Part shown: positions 54,467 to 64,000 of the stretch, piece after piece | Position numbering within the stretch: the stretch's first letter is position 1 | Layout: every line of letters begins with the position of its first letter | Assembly (NCBI RefSeq): GCF_009811315.1 | Contig: NZ_BLID01000004.1 | Coordinates: 310,001-374,000 of the forward strand | Origin: Vibrio atypicus | Lineage (GTDB): Bacteria > Pseudomonadota > Gammaproteobacteria > Enterobacterales > Vibrionaceae | Direction of reading: 5' to 3' | Length of the DNA: 64,000 nt | Notes under the pieces: generated by a model | The model's database searches: none | The model's input: only the letters and a program-made list of their open reading frames with translations | Told to the model about the DNA's origin: nothing | Translations under genes and position numbers: made by a program

Positions 54467-55570
54467 CTATTGTAACTTCTCTGGTGGTATTGCCCAAGGC
54501 GCTTGCGTTACCCCACCTTTTAAACCAAGTTTCCAGACTCGGCCAAAGTGTTTGTAATGTCCCGCTTCAGTGCCAGCTCTTGGCCCCATTCCGTGGTATA
54601 GGTCTAGGTGGTTTCTTTTCACTGCACCTCCAGTATCAAGGACAATCAACAGACGCAATTGGTGAGCACCACTCCAAGTACCATCGGCATTCAATAAAGG
54701 TACTTCGGCTAAGATTGGCGTACCCATTGGAAAGATTGAGCGATCACCCGCAACTGATGCCATTGGCAATAGAGGGATACCTGCCGATCCTGTCACAGGC
54801 GCATCGGCTTGTGGCAAAAAGAACACATATGAAGGGTTCTGCTCTAACAGTTCACGCACGGTTGCTTCATCGTTAGCTAGCACCCAGTCTTTGATCGCTT
54901 TCATCGACATGTTTTCACGCGCGACCTCATCACGCTCAATCAGGACGCGACCAATGCTGACATAAGCTTTATTATTTTTGCCGCCGTAAGCGAAATACTC
55001 AAGCGTGTCATCATCCTCAAAATGAACAAATCCACTGCCCTGCACTTCCATTAAAAACGGATCAATCATGTTCGCCGCATAGCCTAACTCTAACCCTTGA
55101 CCAGCTAGTGCACCCGAGTATATTTCAGCGCGAGTTGGGCAATTGCTATCACAATTTGGTTTGCCATAAACAGGGTATTTGAAGGTTTCATTCGGCTCAT
55201 GGCGTAACTCCATCACTGGAGAGAAATAGCCAGTAAATAACACGTTACCCTTGCTATCACCGCCACCTAGTTGCGCTGTTTGAATATCAAAATTTGCTAG
55301 TTCACTTGGGTCACCACTTTGTAGTACCCATTCATTCAGCTTTTCATACAGAGGTTGATAAACCGAAGCCATAGAAGGCGACTTATTGACCACTTGTTCA
55401 GCCTGCTTATGAAACTCGGTAAAATCACGCGGTTTGTCAGATTCAACAACTGCAGTTTTATTCAAAATCGTGTTGAATTCGTCGCCCGTATATTGTTGAG
55501 CACGTTCGGTCGGTTGAGCACAGCCAAAAAGTAACGTGGCTGCAGCGATAGGAAGATATTTTTTGAACAC
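54467..55570 (-). CDS. mltA: Membrane-bound lytic murein transglycosylase A
   Basis: A 367-residue lipoprotein cleaving peptidoglycan at the outer membrane. The lipobox is LLFGC with C17. The MltA domain reads VLFTGYFSPVMELRH, PTRAEIYSGALAGQGLELGYA and VQGSGFVHFEDD. The 3D (double-psi barrel) part contains the catalytic aspartate in LIVLDTGGAVKRNHLDLYHGMG. It ends a few residues after WKLGLKGGV. The order mltA-tcdA-csdE is as in many enterobacteria and vibrios. The start is the ATG at 55570. Confidence 0.95.
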   Translation of the reverse strand: MFKKYLPIAAATLLFGCAQPTERAQQYTGDEFNTILNKTAVVESDKPRDFTEFHKQAEQVVNKSPSMASVYQPLYEKLNEWVLQSGDPSELANFDIQTAQLGGGDSKGNVLFTGYFSPVMELRHEPNETFKYPVYGKPNCDSNCPTRAEIYSGALAGQGLELGYAANMIDPFLMEVQGSGFVHFEDDDTLEYFAYGGKNNKAYVSIGRVLIERDEVARENMSMKAIKDWVLANDEATVRELLEQNPSYVFFLPQADAPVTGSAGIPLLPMASVAGDRSIFPMGTPILAEVPLLNADGTWSGAHQLRLLIVLDTGGAVKRNHLDLYHGMGPRAGTEAGHYKHFGRVWKLGLKGGVTQAPWAIPPEKLQ

Positions 55571-55639
55571 GGATTAGATTCCTCTCTAGCAATCTAATCA
55601 GCATGACAAACTCAAGGAATTTGCGCAATCAAAGAGAGG

Positions 55640-56044
55640 TTAGCGAATGTTATTTTTAACGTTTTCTGACAAATGGAACACAGGTTGATAATGTGGCTGA
55701 GAGATAAGTTTCATCTTAGTAAAGCTTTCATTGAGCATTAAATAACGACGCTCCTTATCACCGACCTGGTATTCCACATAAGTCCCATCAAAACTGTACT
55801 GAGTGTCCACCACGCCACCATCGATCGACACACCAGCAGGGCCCAAAGTAAATATTTCCGCAGAATAACGTGCAACATCTTGCTCTACCCAAGTGCCATA
55901 AACGTTCGACTTAGGGTAAGTTATCGATAAATAGTGCTGATAAAGCGGGACAGATAAGGCGATCAACGCCGCTGCAGCACACAGCGCCAGTAGCAATACT
56001 GTTCGTTCTACAACTTTCTTTTTACGCGCGCTCAAATTATCCAC
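55640..56044 (-). CDS. Small membrane protein, DUF2850-like
   Basis: A 134-residue protein with a basic N-terminus (RKKKVVER), one membrane helix (TVLLLALCAAAALIALSVPLY) and a beta-rich periplasmic part (SNVYGTWVEQDVARYSAEIFTLG, ending PVFHLSENVKNNIR). I match it by memory to DUF2850, a family I associate with vibrios; no function is known. The start is a GTG at 56044 with a weak ribosome-binding site. It lies between argA (divergent) and mltA, 69 bases ahead of the latter on the same strand. Confidence 0.7.
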   Translation of the reverse strand: MDNLSARKKKVVERTVLLLALCAAAALIALSVPLYQHYLSITYPKSNVYGTWVEQDVARYSAEIFTLGPAGVSIDGGVVDTQYSFDGTYVEYQVGDKERRYLMLNESFTKMKLISQPHYQPVFHLSENVKNNIR

Positions 56045-56233
56045 TTGATTTCTAGTTATGGTAGTAATAATTACCTCACCTATGCAGTTAGTGTAAGACT
56101 AAACTCATACAAACGCAGCATCTATCGAGCTTCATTCACTCATTTTCGCCTTCTATAACACCTAAAATTAAATCGAACAATAACCGCTATATAATTATCA
56201 GAAAGCAGTTCCAAAAATTCGCTTGCTCAAAAT

Positions 56234-56268
56234 GGAATAAAATTGCAATATTATTAAATATAAATTCA
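56234..56268. promoter_or_regulatory. Pair of ARG boxes upstream of argA
   Basis: The consensus core is TGAAT-N4-ATTCA. The box at 56255-56268 reads TAAATATAAATTCA (9 of 10). The box at 56234-56247 reads GGAATAAAATTGCA (7 of 10). They are exactly 21 bp apart, the spacing of paired ARG boxes bound by the ArgR hexamer, and lie 16 bases before the argA start. Confidence 0.7.
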
Positions 56269-56283
56269 CCACTAGGTTGTACC

Positions 56284-57621
56284 GTGAAAATAAGAAACAC
56301 AGCACTCGTAAAAGGATTCAGACAGTCTGTCCCTTATGTTAATGCTCACCGAGGCAAAACCATGGTGATCATGCTTGGCGGTGAAGCAGTTGCTGACAAC
56401 AACTTCTCCAACATCATTAGCGATTTAGCTTTATTACACAGCCTTGGAGTAAAAATCGTATTGGTGCATGGGGCAAGGCCACAGATCACGAGTATTTTAG
56501 AAAAAAATGACCACCTTTCGCCCTATCACAAAGGGATCCGTGTAACGGATGAAACTACCCTCAATTATGTCATGCAAGCCTCTGGTCAGTTGCAACTTGC
56601 CATCACCGCTCAACTTTCTATGAGTCTAAGCAATACACCGATGGCAGGTACTCAGCTCAATGTCGTGAGTGGTAATTTTGTGATTTCTCAACCTCTTGGT
56701 GTCGATGACGGTGTCGACTATTGTCACAGCGGCAAGATTCGCCGGATTGATGTTGAAGGCATTAACCGCATGCTGGATCAGGGCTCTATTGTTTTGCTTG
56801 GCCCAATTGCAAGCTCAGTAACAGGTGAGTCCTTTAACTTGCTTTCAGAAGAGGTGGCGACTCAAGTCGCTATCCGATTAAAAGCCGATAAGTTAATCGG
56901 CTTCTGTTCCGAGCAAGGCATTATCGATGAAGATGGTAATGCACTTGCTGAGCTCTTCCCACGTGAAGCTGAACAGTTCCTGCAGAGACTTGAGCAAGAT
57001 GTAGATGTAGGAGGCGATAACTCTTCCGGTACTTTACGTTTTTTACGCGCAGCGATATCCGCTTGTCATGCTGGCGTACCAAGAAGTCACTTAGTGAGTT
57101 ATAAAGTTGATGGTGCACTGGTTCAAGAGTTGTTCTCACTAGATGGTATCGGCACGCAAGTCGTACAAGCAAGTGCTGAACAAGTCAGGCTGGCAGATAT
57201 TGATGATATCGGTGGTATTCTCGATTTGATTCGCCCACTGGAAGAACAAGGTGTATTGGTTCGCCGCTCCCGTGAGCAGTTGGAGCAGGAAATCCATCAA
57301 TTCACCATTATTGAAAAAGATGGCCTCATAATAGGTTGCGCCGCTCTATACCCTTATCCAGAAGAGAAGATGGCCGAGATGGCCTGCGTCGCAATTCACC
57401 CAGAGTACCGGGATGGAAATCGTGGGTTATTACTCTTTAATCACATGCGACTACAGTCAAAAGCTCAAGGTATTAAGCATATCTTCGTATTAACGACCCA
57501 CAGCTTACATTGGTTTAGAGAACAAGGTTTCCACGAGATGAATGTCAACTTCCTGCCTTCTCATAAACAGAACCTCTATAACTACCAGCGAAAGTCAAAA
57601 GTACTCGCTATCGAACTTTAA
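56284..57621 (+). CDS. argA: Amino-acid N-acetyltransferase (N-acetylglutamate synthase)
   Basis: A 445-residue first enzyme of arginine synthesis. The N-terminal amino-acid-kinase domain (about 1-290) binds arginine as feedback inhibitor and has [25 protein letters not shown] and KGIRVTDE. The C-terminal GNAT domain (about 300-445) has [33 protein letters not shown] and ends with the acetyl-CoA region. The start is the GTG at 56284. Repression by ArgR is likely from the paired ARG boxes just upstream. Confidence 0.96.
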   Translation: MKIRNTALVKGFRQSVPYVNAHRGKTMVIMLGGEAVADNNFSNIISDLALLHSLGVKIVLVHGARPQITSILEKNDHLSPYHKGIRVTDETTLNYVMQASGQLQLAITAQLSMSLSNTPMAGTQLNVVSGNFVISQPLGVDDGVDYCHSGKIRRIDVEGINRMLDQGSIVLLGPIASSVTGESFNLLSEEVATQVAIRLKADKLIGFCSEQGIIDEDGNALAELFPREAEQFLQRLEQDVDVGGDNSSGTLRFLRAAISACHAGVPRSHLVSYKVDGALVQELFSLDGIGTQVVQASAEQVRLADIDDIGGILDLIRPLEEQGVLVRRSREQLEQEIHQFTIIEKDGLIIGCAALYPYPEEKMAEMACVAIHPEYRDGNRGLLLFNHMRLQSKAQGIKHIFVLTTHSLHWFREQGFHEMNVNFLPSHKQNLYNYQRKSKVLAIEL

Positions 57622-57717
57622 CCCCTAATTTTCTCAAAGTAGAGACACAATTGCGTAAAGTTGACATAAATTCCGACTTTATACCCTTTATTTCATATCC
57701 TCTATTGGTTAAAATTT

Positions 57718-57739
57718 CGGCTCCTTATTTAAGGAGCCG
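57718..57739. terminator. Hairpin downstream of argA
   Basis: A 9-bp perfect stem CGGCTCCTT/AAGGAGCCG with a 4-base loop, about 100 bases behind argA. There is no T run on the plus side, and AAATTTTAA follows on the minus strand, so its efficiency is uncertain. Confidence 0.45.
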
Positions 57740-57824
57740 ATAGGACTCATCTCTGCTTCACCTTTTCAGGTCAAGTTGCACGGATTGCTTAGGTTGATAA
57801 CAACGTCACTAAGAGCACGATTCG

Positions 57825-58004
57825 ATGAAAACTATTATTTGCAACTCAATTCAGAGCTTTTGGGATATGGCGGATAACGAGCTATTAGAGGGCTTGGATG
57901 TACACTGTGTTTTCCCTGTCACAGAAGGCCTAAAAGCCTTCATATTGAACTATCAGGAAAAGTACCACATCCGCAGCATCTCTTTTACTACCGCTCTTGT
58001 ATAA
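57825..58004 (+). CDS. Small hypothetical protein (59 residues)
   Basis: An open frame of 59 codons with ATG start and TAA stop in the 435-base gap between argA and recD. The product is soluble and acidic in its first half (MKTIICNSIQSFWDMADNEL), with the later part TEGLKAFILNYQEKYHIR. An AAGAG lies nine bases upstream of the ATG. I do not recognise the family. Codon use looks ordinary and the composition is protein-like, but a chance frame of this length cannot be excluded. The rest of this gap (57622-57824) holds only the hairpin noted above. Confidence 0.4.
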   Translation: MKTIICNSIQSFWDMADNELLEGLDVHCVFPVTEGLKAFILNYQEKYHIRSISFTTALV

Positions 58005-58056
58005 ATTGCTGCTGGCTTAATTTTGCTAACCAGGGATGGTTACGCAACACTTCATT

Positions 58057-60159
58057 CTAAGATTCAAACCGACCACTCAAGCGACTCACCAACCCACTCG
58101 CCCTTTCCGTTCTAATCTTGATACCACGCTTCATCACTCGCTCATCGATATACAGACTTAAACGTTTTTTGGCACGTGTGATCCCTGTGTAAATCAGCTC
58201 ACGAGTCAAGATAGGCGTAAATTCCGGCGGCAAGATCATTAAAGTATGCTCAAACTCACTGCCTTGAGATTTGTGAATCGTCATCGCGTAGGCCGTTTCA
58301 TGTTCAGGCACTCGACTTGGCAATACTGCTTTCACCGTACCATCAGGCAATTCAAAAAATACTTTCAGTTTGCCTTCTTGCTCATCTCGAATGCAAAGCC
58401 CAATATCACCATTATACAAACCGAGCCCGTGATCATTTCGAGTCACCATGACAGGTCTACCGTGATACCAAAGCTCATCCTGTACTTGAATTAACTTGCG
58501 AGTGACTAAAGCTCGTTCAACACGCTGATTAAGGCCCGTCACACCGAAGTCACCTTCGCGAATCGCACAAAGCAATCGACAGCGACTAAACGCATCTAAG
58601 GCCGATTTAGCTCGTTGCTTAAGTGTCTCTTCTTCACCTGTATCTGGGTTCATTTCGACACGTTCAATACGTTTCAAGTAATGACTATACTCAGCCACTA
58701 ACGTTTGAATCATATGCGTATAGTGCTGGCTATCTATCGGATACTTAGCAATATCTTCAAACGATTTCTGCCATACCCAATCCACCTGCTGCGCTGAGCC
58801 CGCATTGATCGCTTTTGCTAACTGGCCAATCCCCGAACGAGCATCGAAGCGGTAACTCTTTTGCAGCATGCACAAGCTATCGGCAATAGAGATGTTGCTC
58901 TGATTACAATGAGATAGCGTTTTATAGCCTGTCAGTTGAGCTACCAAATTGCCTTGCGCAGCACTGTAACCAAATTGATTGAATGAGCAGATATCTCCCA
59001 GTACCGCCCCCGCTTCTACTGAGGCGAGCTGATCTTTATCCCCCAATAAAATCAAGCGAGCGTGTTTAGGTAGTGCATCAACCAATTTATACATCATTGG
59101 CAAATCAACCATTGAGGCTTCATCCACCACCAAAATGTCTAAATGCAGCAAGTTGTTTTGGTTATGTCTAAACTCTGCACTGTTAGGCAATGCGCCAAGT
59201 AAACGATGGATGGTGCTCGCATCTGTTGGAATGGCTTGTTTAAGCGCCTCTTCTACAGGTAATTGTGCAACAGCTTTACCAATAGACTCAGTCAGACGAG
59301 CCGCAGCTTTACCCGTTGGTGCCACCAGCTTAATTGTCGGTAGATCGTTGCTCTGCTTCGCTTGTTCAATAAGCGCGGCAAGCAGTTTGGTCACTGTGGT
59401 CGTTTTACCGGTACCAGGTCCACCAGAAATAACAGCGAATCGCCTTGTCAGTGCCACCGCGGCCGCAACCTTCTGCCAATTGACACAAGCAGACAACGGA
59501 ACGAGCTCATCAAGCACCGAGTATTGTTCAATTTTTTTGGCTGTAGAGAGCTTTTGGCCTATGGTAGGCCAATCCAACGTTTCTTCTGCCACTATGTCCA
59601 AATGGTCACAGACTAAGCGTTGAATTTTAACCGCCGAAAGATCAGGTTCATTATTAATACTTTCAAAAAGATAGCGGTAGTTTCGCGCAAATAAATGATT
59701 CAATAATTCCGTCAGTTTCTGGCCTTCTTCAGGCTTTAGGATCATAGGAGTCCCAAAGCTATTTAATCTATCTGCGAGTGTGACTTCGTAATGCCAGTAG
59801 CGATGAAGATAAAGTCGTTCGCCATCGAAGATAAGAGGAAGTGATTCACCCTGTTTACCAACTAGGGATGAGTCATTTAATCGCTGATGCCAATCGATAG
59901 AGACCAATTCACTATTCAGCTCAAGCGCATTATCACCAAACAGACCTAACTTGGCTGCCAAGTCTGTACTTTGACCCTGCGGATCAGTCAGAGGCAAACA
60001 AATATGTCCTTTGCCTAATTCACTGCTTACCACACCAGCAATAAATGCCAGACAATCATCATTCGATTGTGTTTGAATAAAGCGCGCGAATTGATAATCC
60101 AATTGGCGGATAGAGCCTTTCGCCGCAAGCTGTTTTAGTTTAGAGATAAGATTCAACAT
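58057..60159 (-). CDS. recD: Exodeoxyribonuclease V subunit alpha (RecD)
   Basis: A 700-residue 5'-3' helicase subunit of RecBCD. The Walker A motif near residue 245 is ISGGPGTGKTTTVTKLL. Further helicase motifs are KLVAPTGKAAARL, DILVVDEASMVDLPMM, LILLGDKDQLASVEAG, and near the end ETAYAMTIHKSQGSEF with YTGITRAKKRLSLY. The N-terminal domain of about 200 residues contacts RecB. It begins two bases behind recB, so they are translationally linked. The length is larger than E. coli RecD (608), mainly through N-terminal and central insertions. Confidence 0.96.
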   Translation of the reverse strand: MLNLISKLKQLAAKGSIRQLDYQFARFIQTQSNDDCLAFIAGVVSSELGKGHICLPLTDPQGQSTDLAAKLGLFGDNALELNSELVSIDWHQRLNDSSLVGKQGESLPLIFDGERLYLHRYWHYEVTLADRLNSFGTPMILKPEEGQKLTELLNHLFARNYRYLFESINNEPDLSAVKIQRLVCDHLDIVAEETLDWPTIGQKLSTAKKIEQYSVLDELVPLSACVNWQKVAAAVALTRRFAVISGGPGTGKTTTVTKLLAALIEQAKQSNDLPTIKLVAPTGKAAARLTESIGKAVAQLPVEEALKQAIPTDASTIHRLLGALPNSAEFRHNQNNLLHLDILVVDEASMVDLPMMYKLVDALPKHARLILLGDKDQLASVEAGAVLGDICSFNQFGYSAAQGNLVAQLTGYKTLSHCNQSNISIADSLCMLQKSYRFDARSGIGQLAKAINAGSAQQVDWVWQKSFEDIAKYPIDSQHYTHMIQTLVAEYSHYLKRIERVEMNPDTGEEETLKQRAKSALDAFSRCRLLCAIREGDFGVTGLNQRVERALVTRKLIQVQDELWYHGRPVMVTRNDHGLGLYNGDIGLCIRDEQEGKLKVFFELPDGTVKAVLPSRVPEHETAYAMTIHKSQGSEFEHTLMILPPEFTPILTRELIYTGITRAKKRLSLYIDERVMKRGIKIRTERASGLVSRLSGRFES

Positions 60160-60161
60160 GG

Positions 60162-63100
60162 TTAAATTAACTCTCCTTGACCTGCGCTGTTGTACTTAGT
60201 GTCAATCGGTAACCCATCAATTAACCTGTCCATATCATCTAAAAACTCTAAGCTAGGTTTTGCAGAGAAAATACCATGTTCACTTTCGCCATCCATACCA
60301 CGTAAAAATAGGTAATAGACGCCACCAAAGTGGTGTTGGTAATCGTAGTTAGGTAAGCGACTACGTAGAAAACGGTGTAACGCCAAAGCATATATTTGAT
60401 ATTGAAGATCGTAGCGGTGATCCGCCATTGCAGCTTTTAACGCGTCACCATGATAGTGACTGACATCGTCGCCAAGATAATTCGACTTCCAGTCCAATAC
60501 ATAGTATTTGCCACTGTCTTCAAAGACTAAATCGATAAAGCCCTTGAGCATACCTTGCACAGTTTGAAAGCCGAGGTCACCCGCTTTAGCCGACAAAGGA
60601 TCATGACGCTGTATAACTCGATTTAGTGCCGGAGAAGAGAGCACTTCGATCGGTAGTAAGAACTCCATCTCGACCAAACGTTGCGCTGGCTGTTTTTGGT
60701 TAAGTAGCATCTTTCTGCCGTCCAATGGCGTGGCGAGTACGGTATCAATCAAAGTCTGTAATACGGGTAGCCAACTTTCTTCAAGCTGTTCGCTTTCCAT
60801 CAAACGTAAAATGGTTTGCGTATTCTCATCGCTACTAGCAGGCTCAGTAAACTCAACCTCCTCAAACAGGGAATGCAAAAACGTACCAGGGCGCGCACCA
60901 CGAGGAAAGGTGAAAATCGTCTGCTCAGGTTCCAGCATTTCTTCGTCATCTTGCTCGCCAGAAGAATCGACATCCAGTTTCATCAAGTCAGTTAACGCAT
61001 CATCGCTGTGATGGGAATGGCCTTGCTTAACCAACCCAGAGTAACTGGTAATGCGCCAGTGACGATCAATTTGCTGTGCTAACTCTCGAGCATTCAATTC
61101 AGTCTGTTCTGCCTCGACCAAAACGAATGGCCCATCATGTTCCTCAGGCAAAGATGAACACGCCACAGCGCTTAACCCTGTGACCTGCTTTTGGATTGCG
61201 TTAGACAAATCACTAATGCCACCTTGCTCACCATCTTGCAGTAAATACCCCATCGCACTATGGTGAACCCCTGTCGGTTCTTTGGTAGAGCGACCGTTAC
61301 GCAGTGGCGCAGCGCCAATAAAGCAACCATAAACGGCGCGAGTTAATGCTACATAAATTAATCGCAAATCCTCGGCTAAGCGTTCTTTATCTGCTTGCGC
61401 TAAAGCGGCATCTTGTTTGGTAATGTCGAGTACCGTTCTGTCTTGCTCAGCATCATAGTATTTTGCTTCACTGGCTTCACGATAACTCAAGACAAAAGGC
61501 AAGAAGACCAAGTCATATTCCAAACCTTTGGACTTATGGATAGTAACGATCTGAACTAAGTTCCGTTCTGATTCCAAACGCTGTATTTGGTCATCACTGC
61601 CACCCAGTCCATTTTCTGCATCGCTGATCGCTTGAGCTAACCAGCGCAGCAAACCATGGTCACTATCGAGCTCTATACTTGCTTGCTGCAATAGTTCACC
61701 GATGTGCATTAAGTCAGTCAAGGCTCGCTCACCGTTATCTTCTTCCAACAATCTTTCAGCAATATGACGTTTGCTCATTACACTGCGCAGCATAGGTAGT
61801 ACGCCACGTTGAACCCAAAGTTTTCGATACTCTTTGAATTCATTGATCGCACTTTCCCACTCATTCTCATCATTGTTGAGTTTATCGAGCGTGCCTGCAT
61901 CTAGCGCAAACAACTCAGAAGCCAAACTGGCACGCAGCGCTCTATCATGCTCTGGAGTCAATACCGCTTGCAGTAGTCGCTGTAGATCACTCGCCACAAC
62001 CGAGGTAAACACGCTGTCTCGGTTCGACAGGTAAACACTGGCTATGCCCTGCTTGGCCAATGCCTCTTTAACCATTCGACCTTCATTACCGGTACGAACC
62101 AACACCGCAATATCACCAGCCTTTATTGGATGTTCTAATTTACCATCTGAAAAATGCGCCTCACCATTTTGTGCACAAGACAAGATGGTTTGGATTTGAT
62201 CCGCCGTGGCGGTCGACATTGCTTTTAAATACTCACCTTTAGGTAACGGTTTTTCTTCAGCATCTTGCAGCCAGTAGGTCAGCGCTGGTTGCTTTTGGCC
62301 TGCCATGGTCCAAACGCGCTTATCCGCATTCGGACTCGCTTTAACTGGCAAAAATGGGATGTCTTGATCATAAATAAACGGGCTGGATGGCAACTCAAAC
62401 ACTTGGTTCACCGCGGCAACCATATCCGCACTTGAACGCCAGTTAGTGCCCAAGGTAAAGTGCGAAGACACCTGATTACGAGCTTTGATGTAGGTAAAGA
62501 TGTCCGCACCACGGAAACCGTAAATCGCCTGTTTTGGATCGCCAATCATAAACAGGCCACATTCAGGATTGTCTAAATAGATGCGACTAAAAATACTGTA
62601 TTGCAGCGGATCAGTATCTTGGAATTCATCAATCATCGCCACGGGATAAAGGGTTCGAATGCGCTCGGCGAGTAGATGAGATTCGTCATTATCAATAGAT
62701 GCAGATAAGTTGGTCAGTAGATCGTCGAACGATAACCACTGCTTCTGTTGCTTCGCTTTGGCGAGCATCTCGCGGCAATGCTCAATTGCGTGGGCCAAAA
62801 TAGGCGCCTTTAAACTGATAGGTTTGGCAAGGAAGTCCTCTACCGCGCTGAACACCTCATGGACTGGAGCTTCACCTTTTGGCGTCTTCTCGAGCAGCAC
62901 ATTTTGAGCAAACTTCTCTAACTTGTCAGGAAACTCATAACCTGTCGTTTCTGCGCTCGCCCACTCATTAACCACTTCAAGCCAAGTGGGTAATGATTTT
63001 TTTGTGTAGCTGCGTCTATTGATGTCCGAATTACTGATCAGGGCTAAGAAGTCATCTTGGCTTGCTCGCCACTGCTGTTTAAGCGCCTCTATCCCCGCTA

Positions 63101-63782
63101 AGTTCTCTTTATGCAAATCGGCCAAGCTACCTTGCATTGCTTCAACAGACAGCTTTAATGGAGCACCCGTCAAGTAGTGCGTCACCTCAGATAGTAGTGC
63201 AGATGGAGAGCCCCAAATTCGGCGCACTTCGCCCGCCAGATTAAACGGCAGTGGGTAGAAATTACGTCGCCAATAATCAGCAACAATCTGAGCTTTAAGG
63301 TGGCTTTCATCAGTCACAAATTCATTGTCAAACCGACTGCCCGATTCAAACGCATTTTGGGTCAGCATTCGTTGACAGAAGCCATGGATGGTATAGACCG
63401 CCGCCTCATCCATCTGCCTTTCGGCTTGCAATAAAATCTCAGCCGCTTGTTTATGATCAGAGACCTCTTCAAGCAAAGGTTCAATCACAGGATCGCTACT
63501 TTGACCGCGTGAAAATGCCAGTCTCGCATCATGGATTCGAGCGCGAATACGGTCACGCAGCTCTGCCGTGGCCGCTTCGGTAAACGTCACGACCAGAATC
63601 TGATCAACCGTCAGTGGAACTTGATGTTTCGTTTCGCTGTCACCATGGCCTAAAAGCAGTCTTAAATAGAGGCCAGCAATGGTAAAGGTTTTCCCCGTAC
63701 CCGCGGATGCTTCGATCAACCGAGCACCATGCAAAGGAAAAGTCATGGTATTTAGCGGAGTAACCACGGACGATGCTGTCAT
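60162..63782 (-). CDS. recB: Exodeoxyribonuclease V subunit beta (RecB)
   Basis: A protein of about 1206 residues combining a 3'-5' UvrD-type helicase and a nuclease. The Walker A is LIEASAGTGKTFTIAGLYLRLL, with motif Ia VVTFTEAATAELRDRIR, motif II MIDEFQDTDPLQY, GDPKQAIYGFRGAD, and VQIVTIHKSKGLEYDLVF. The C-terminal nuclease domain has the catalytic aspartate and lysine in YYVLDWKSNYLG, followed by LQYQIYALALHRFL. The frame opens at a GTG at 63812. AAGGGC nine bases before the ATG at 63782 favours the later start. recD follows. The partner recC is not within the window. Confidence 0.96.
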   Translation of the reverse strand: MTASSVVTPLNTMTFPLHGARLIEASAGTGKTFTIAGLYLRLLLGHGDSETKHQVPLTVDQILVVTFTEAATAELRDRIRARIHDARLAFSRGQSSDPVIEPLLEEVSDHKQAAEILLQAERQMDEAAVYTIHGFCQRMLTQNAFESGSRFDNEFVTDESHLKAQIVADYWRRNFYPLPFNLAGEVRRIWGSPSALLSEVTHYLTGAPLKLSVEAMQGSLADLHKENLAGIEALKQQWRASQDDFLALISNSDINRRSYTKKSLPTWLEVVNEWASAETTGYEFPDKLEKFAQNVLLEKTPKGEAPVHEVFSAVEDFLAKPISLKAPILAHAIEHCREMLAKAKQQKQWLSFDDLLTNLSASIDNDESHLLAERIRTLYPVAMIDEFQDTDPLQYSIFSRIYLDNPECGLFMIGDPKQAIYGFRGADIFTYIKARNQVSSHFTLGTNWRSSADMVAAVNQVFELPSSPFIYDQDIPFLPVKASPNADKRVWTMAGQKQPALTYWLQDAEEKPLPKGEYLKAMSTATADQIQTILSCAQNGEAHFSDGKLEHPIKAGDIAVLVRTGNEGRMVKEALAKQGIASVYLSNRDSVFTSVVASDLQRLLQAVLTPEHDRALRASLASELFALDAGTLDKLNNDENEWESAINEFKEYRKLWVQRGVLPMLRSVMSKRHIAERLLEEDNGERALTDLMHIGELLQQASIELDSDHGLLRWLAQAISDAENGLGGSDDQIQRLESERNLVQIVTIHKSKGLEYDLVFLPFVLSYREASEAKYYDAEQDRTVLDITKQDAALAQADKERLAEDLRLIYVALTRAVYGCFIGAAPLRNGRSTKEPTGVHHSAMGYLLQDGEQGGISDLSNAIQKQVTGLSAVACSSLPEEHDGPFVLVEAEQTELNARELAQQIDRHWRITSYSGLVKQGHSHHSDDALTDLMKLDVDSSGEQDDEEMLEPEQTIFTFPRGARPGTFLHSLFEEVEFTEPASSDENTQTILRLMESEQLEESWLPVLQTLIDTVLATPLDGRKMLLNQKQPAQRLVEMEFLLPIEVLSSPALNRVIQRHDPLSAKAGDLGFQTVQGMLKGFIDLVFEDSGKYYVLDWKSNYLGDDVSHYHGDALKAAMADHRYDLQYQIYALALHRFLRSRLPNYDYQHHFGGVYYLFLRGMDGESEHGIFSAKPSLEFLDDMDRLIDGLPIDTKYNSAGQGELI

Positions 63783-64000
63783 AAAAATATTGCCCTTCGA
63801 ATGTAAAGCCACGATTCAAATGTGATCCTGGCTTAAAAATGCTAACTATTAATAAAAATCCGTTAAAAGTGAGGGCTTTATGCGATCCCTCTCACAGCAG
63901 AAGATCCTTCTAGCCGTTAGTATGCGCCTCACGTGTTGAGCAGCATCCATTGCTGCAACAGACCACCGAATAATGGTCCCTCTGACCTGTGGCCGTACAG

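Noticed and set aside
54484..54876. 130-codon plus-strand open frame inside mltA
   Set aside because: Antisense shadow of the conserved MltA 3D domain, with no domain or ribosome-binding site.
63783..64000. Possible tail of an upstream minus-strand gene (open frame ending at a TGA at 63929-63931) and a 19-codon plus-strand frame at 63880
   Set aside because: Both are too short to support. The minus-strand tail could be the end of a gene beyond the window edge (recC would be expected near recB), but 23 codons without a motif are not evidence enough.
1..64000. CRISPR arrays, IS elements, integron attC sites, rRNA and tRNA genes
   Set aside because: No regularly spaced repeats, transposase or integrase frames with flanking inverted repeats, or tRNA/rRNA signatures were seen on reading both strands.

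Overview
The window looks like a chromosomal segment of a Vibrio or close relative (Gammaproteobacteria, Vibrionales). The basis is family-level recognition by eye, without database searches: the housekeeping blocks recB-recD with argA, mltA-tcdA-csdE, rlmN / rodZ-ispG-hisS-yfgM-bamB-der and guaB-guaA next to xseA; a GlyGly-CTERM secreted serine protease; small DUF2850-like and DUF3581-like proteins; and a secreted GH19 chitinase. No rRNA, tRNA, IS element, integron cassette array or CRISPR array was seen.

Region 1 (1-9.9 kb) is a catabolic island. It holds a DctP-type TRAP transporter (dctM partial, dctQ, dctP), a GabD-type semialdehyde dehydrogenase, L-2-hydroxyglutarate oxidase (lhgO), glutarate 2-hydroxylase (glaH/csiD), a class III omega-aminotransferase and two LysR regulators. 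Together these fit uptake and oxidation of a C5 (or C4) amino acid or dicarboxylate: aminotransferase -> semialdehyde dehydrogenase -> glutarate -> L-2-hydroxyglutarate -> 2-oxoglutarate.

Region 2 (9.9-37.3 kb) is accessory and envelope-oriented. It has a secreted multidomain subtilase with a stand-alone propeptide-like inhibitor gene 9 bases behind it; PlsC; a metallo-beta-lactamase-fold protein that has lost its metal-binding motif, next to a divergent LysR gene; an alpha/beta hydrolase; a CNNM/CorC-like transporter; MetY; a trypsin-fold protein with the catalytic serine changed to proline; a DUF3581-like protein; a pentapeptide-repeat K+ channel; a D-amino-acid dehydrogenase and an alanine/glycine symporter; SatP; a GH19 chitinase; and a coupled pair made of a REC-PAS-GGDEF-EAL protein and a large hybrid histidine kinase with two pseudoreceivers.

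Region 3 (37.3-63.8 kb) is conserved core: guaBA, xseA, a zinc-ribbon protein, a GAF-GGDEF diguanylate cyclase, an AlaX-type editing protein, der, the rodZ-to-bamB operon, rlmN, csdE-tcdA, mltA, argA with a pair of ARG boxes, and recBD. Many genes are bounded by clear intrinsic terminators. For several genes the Shine-Dalgarno sequence argues for a start downstream of the longest open frame, and those starts are used here.
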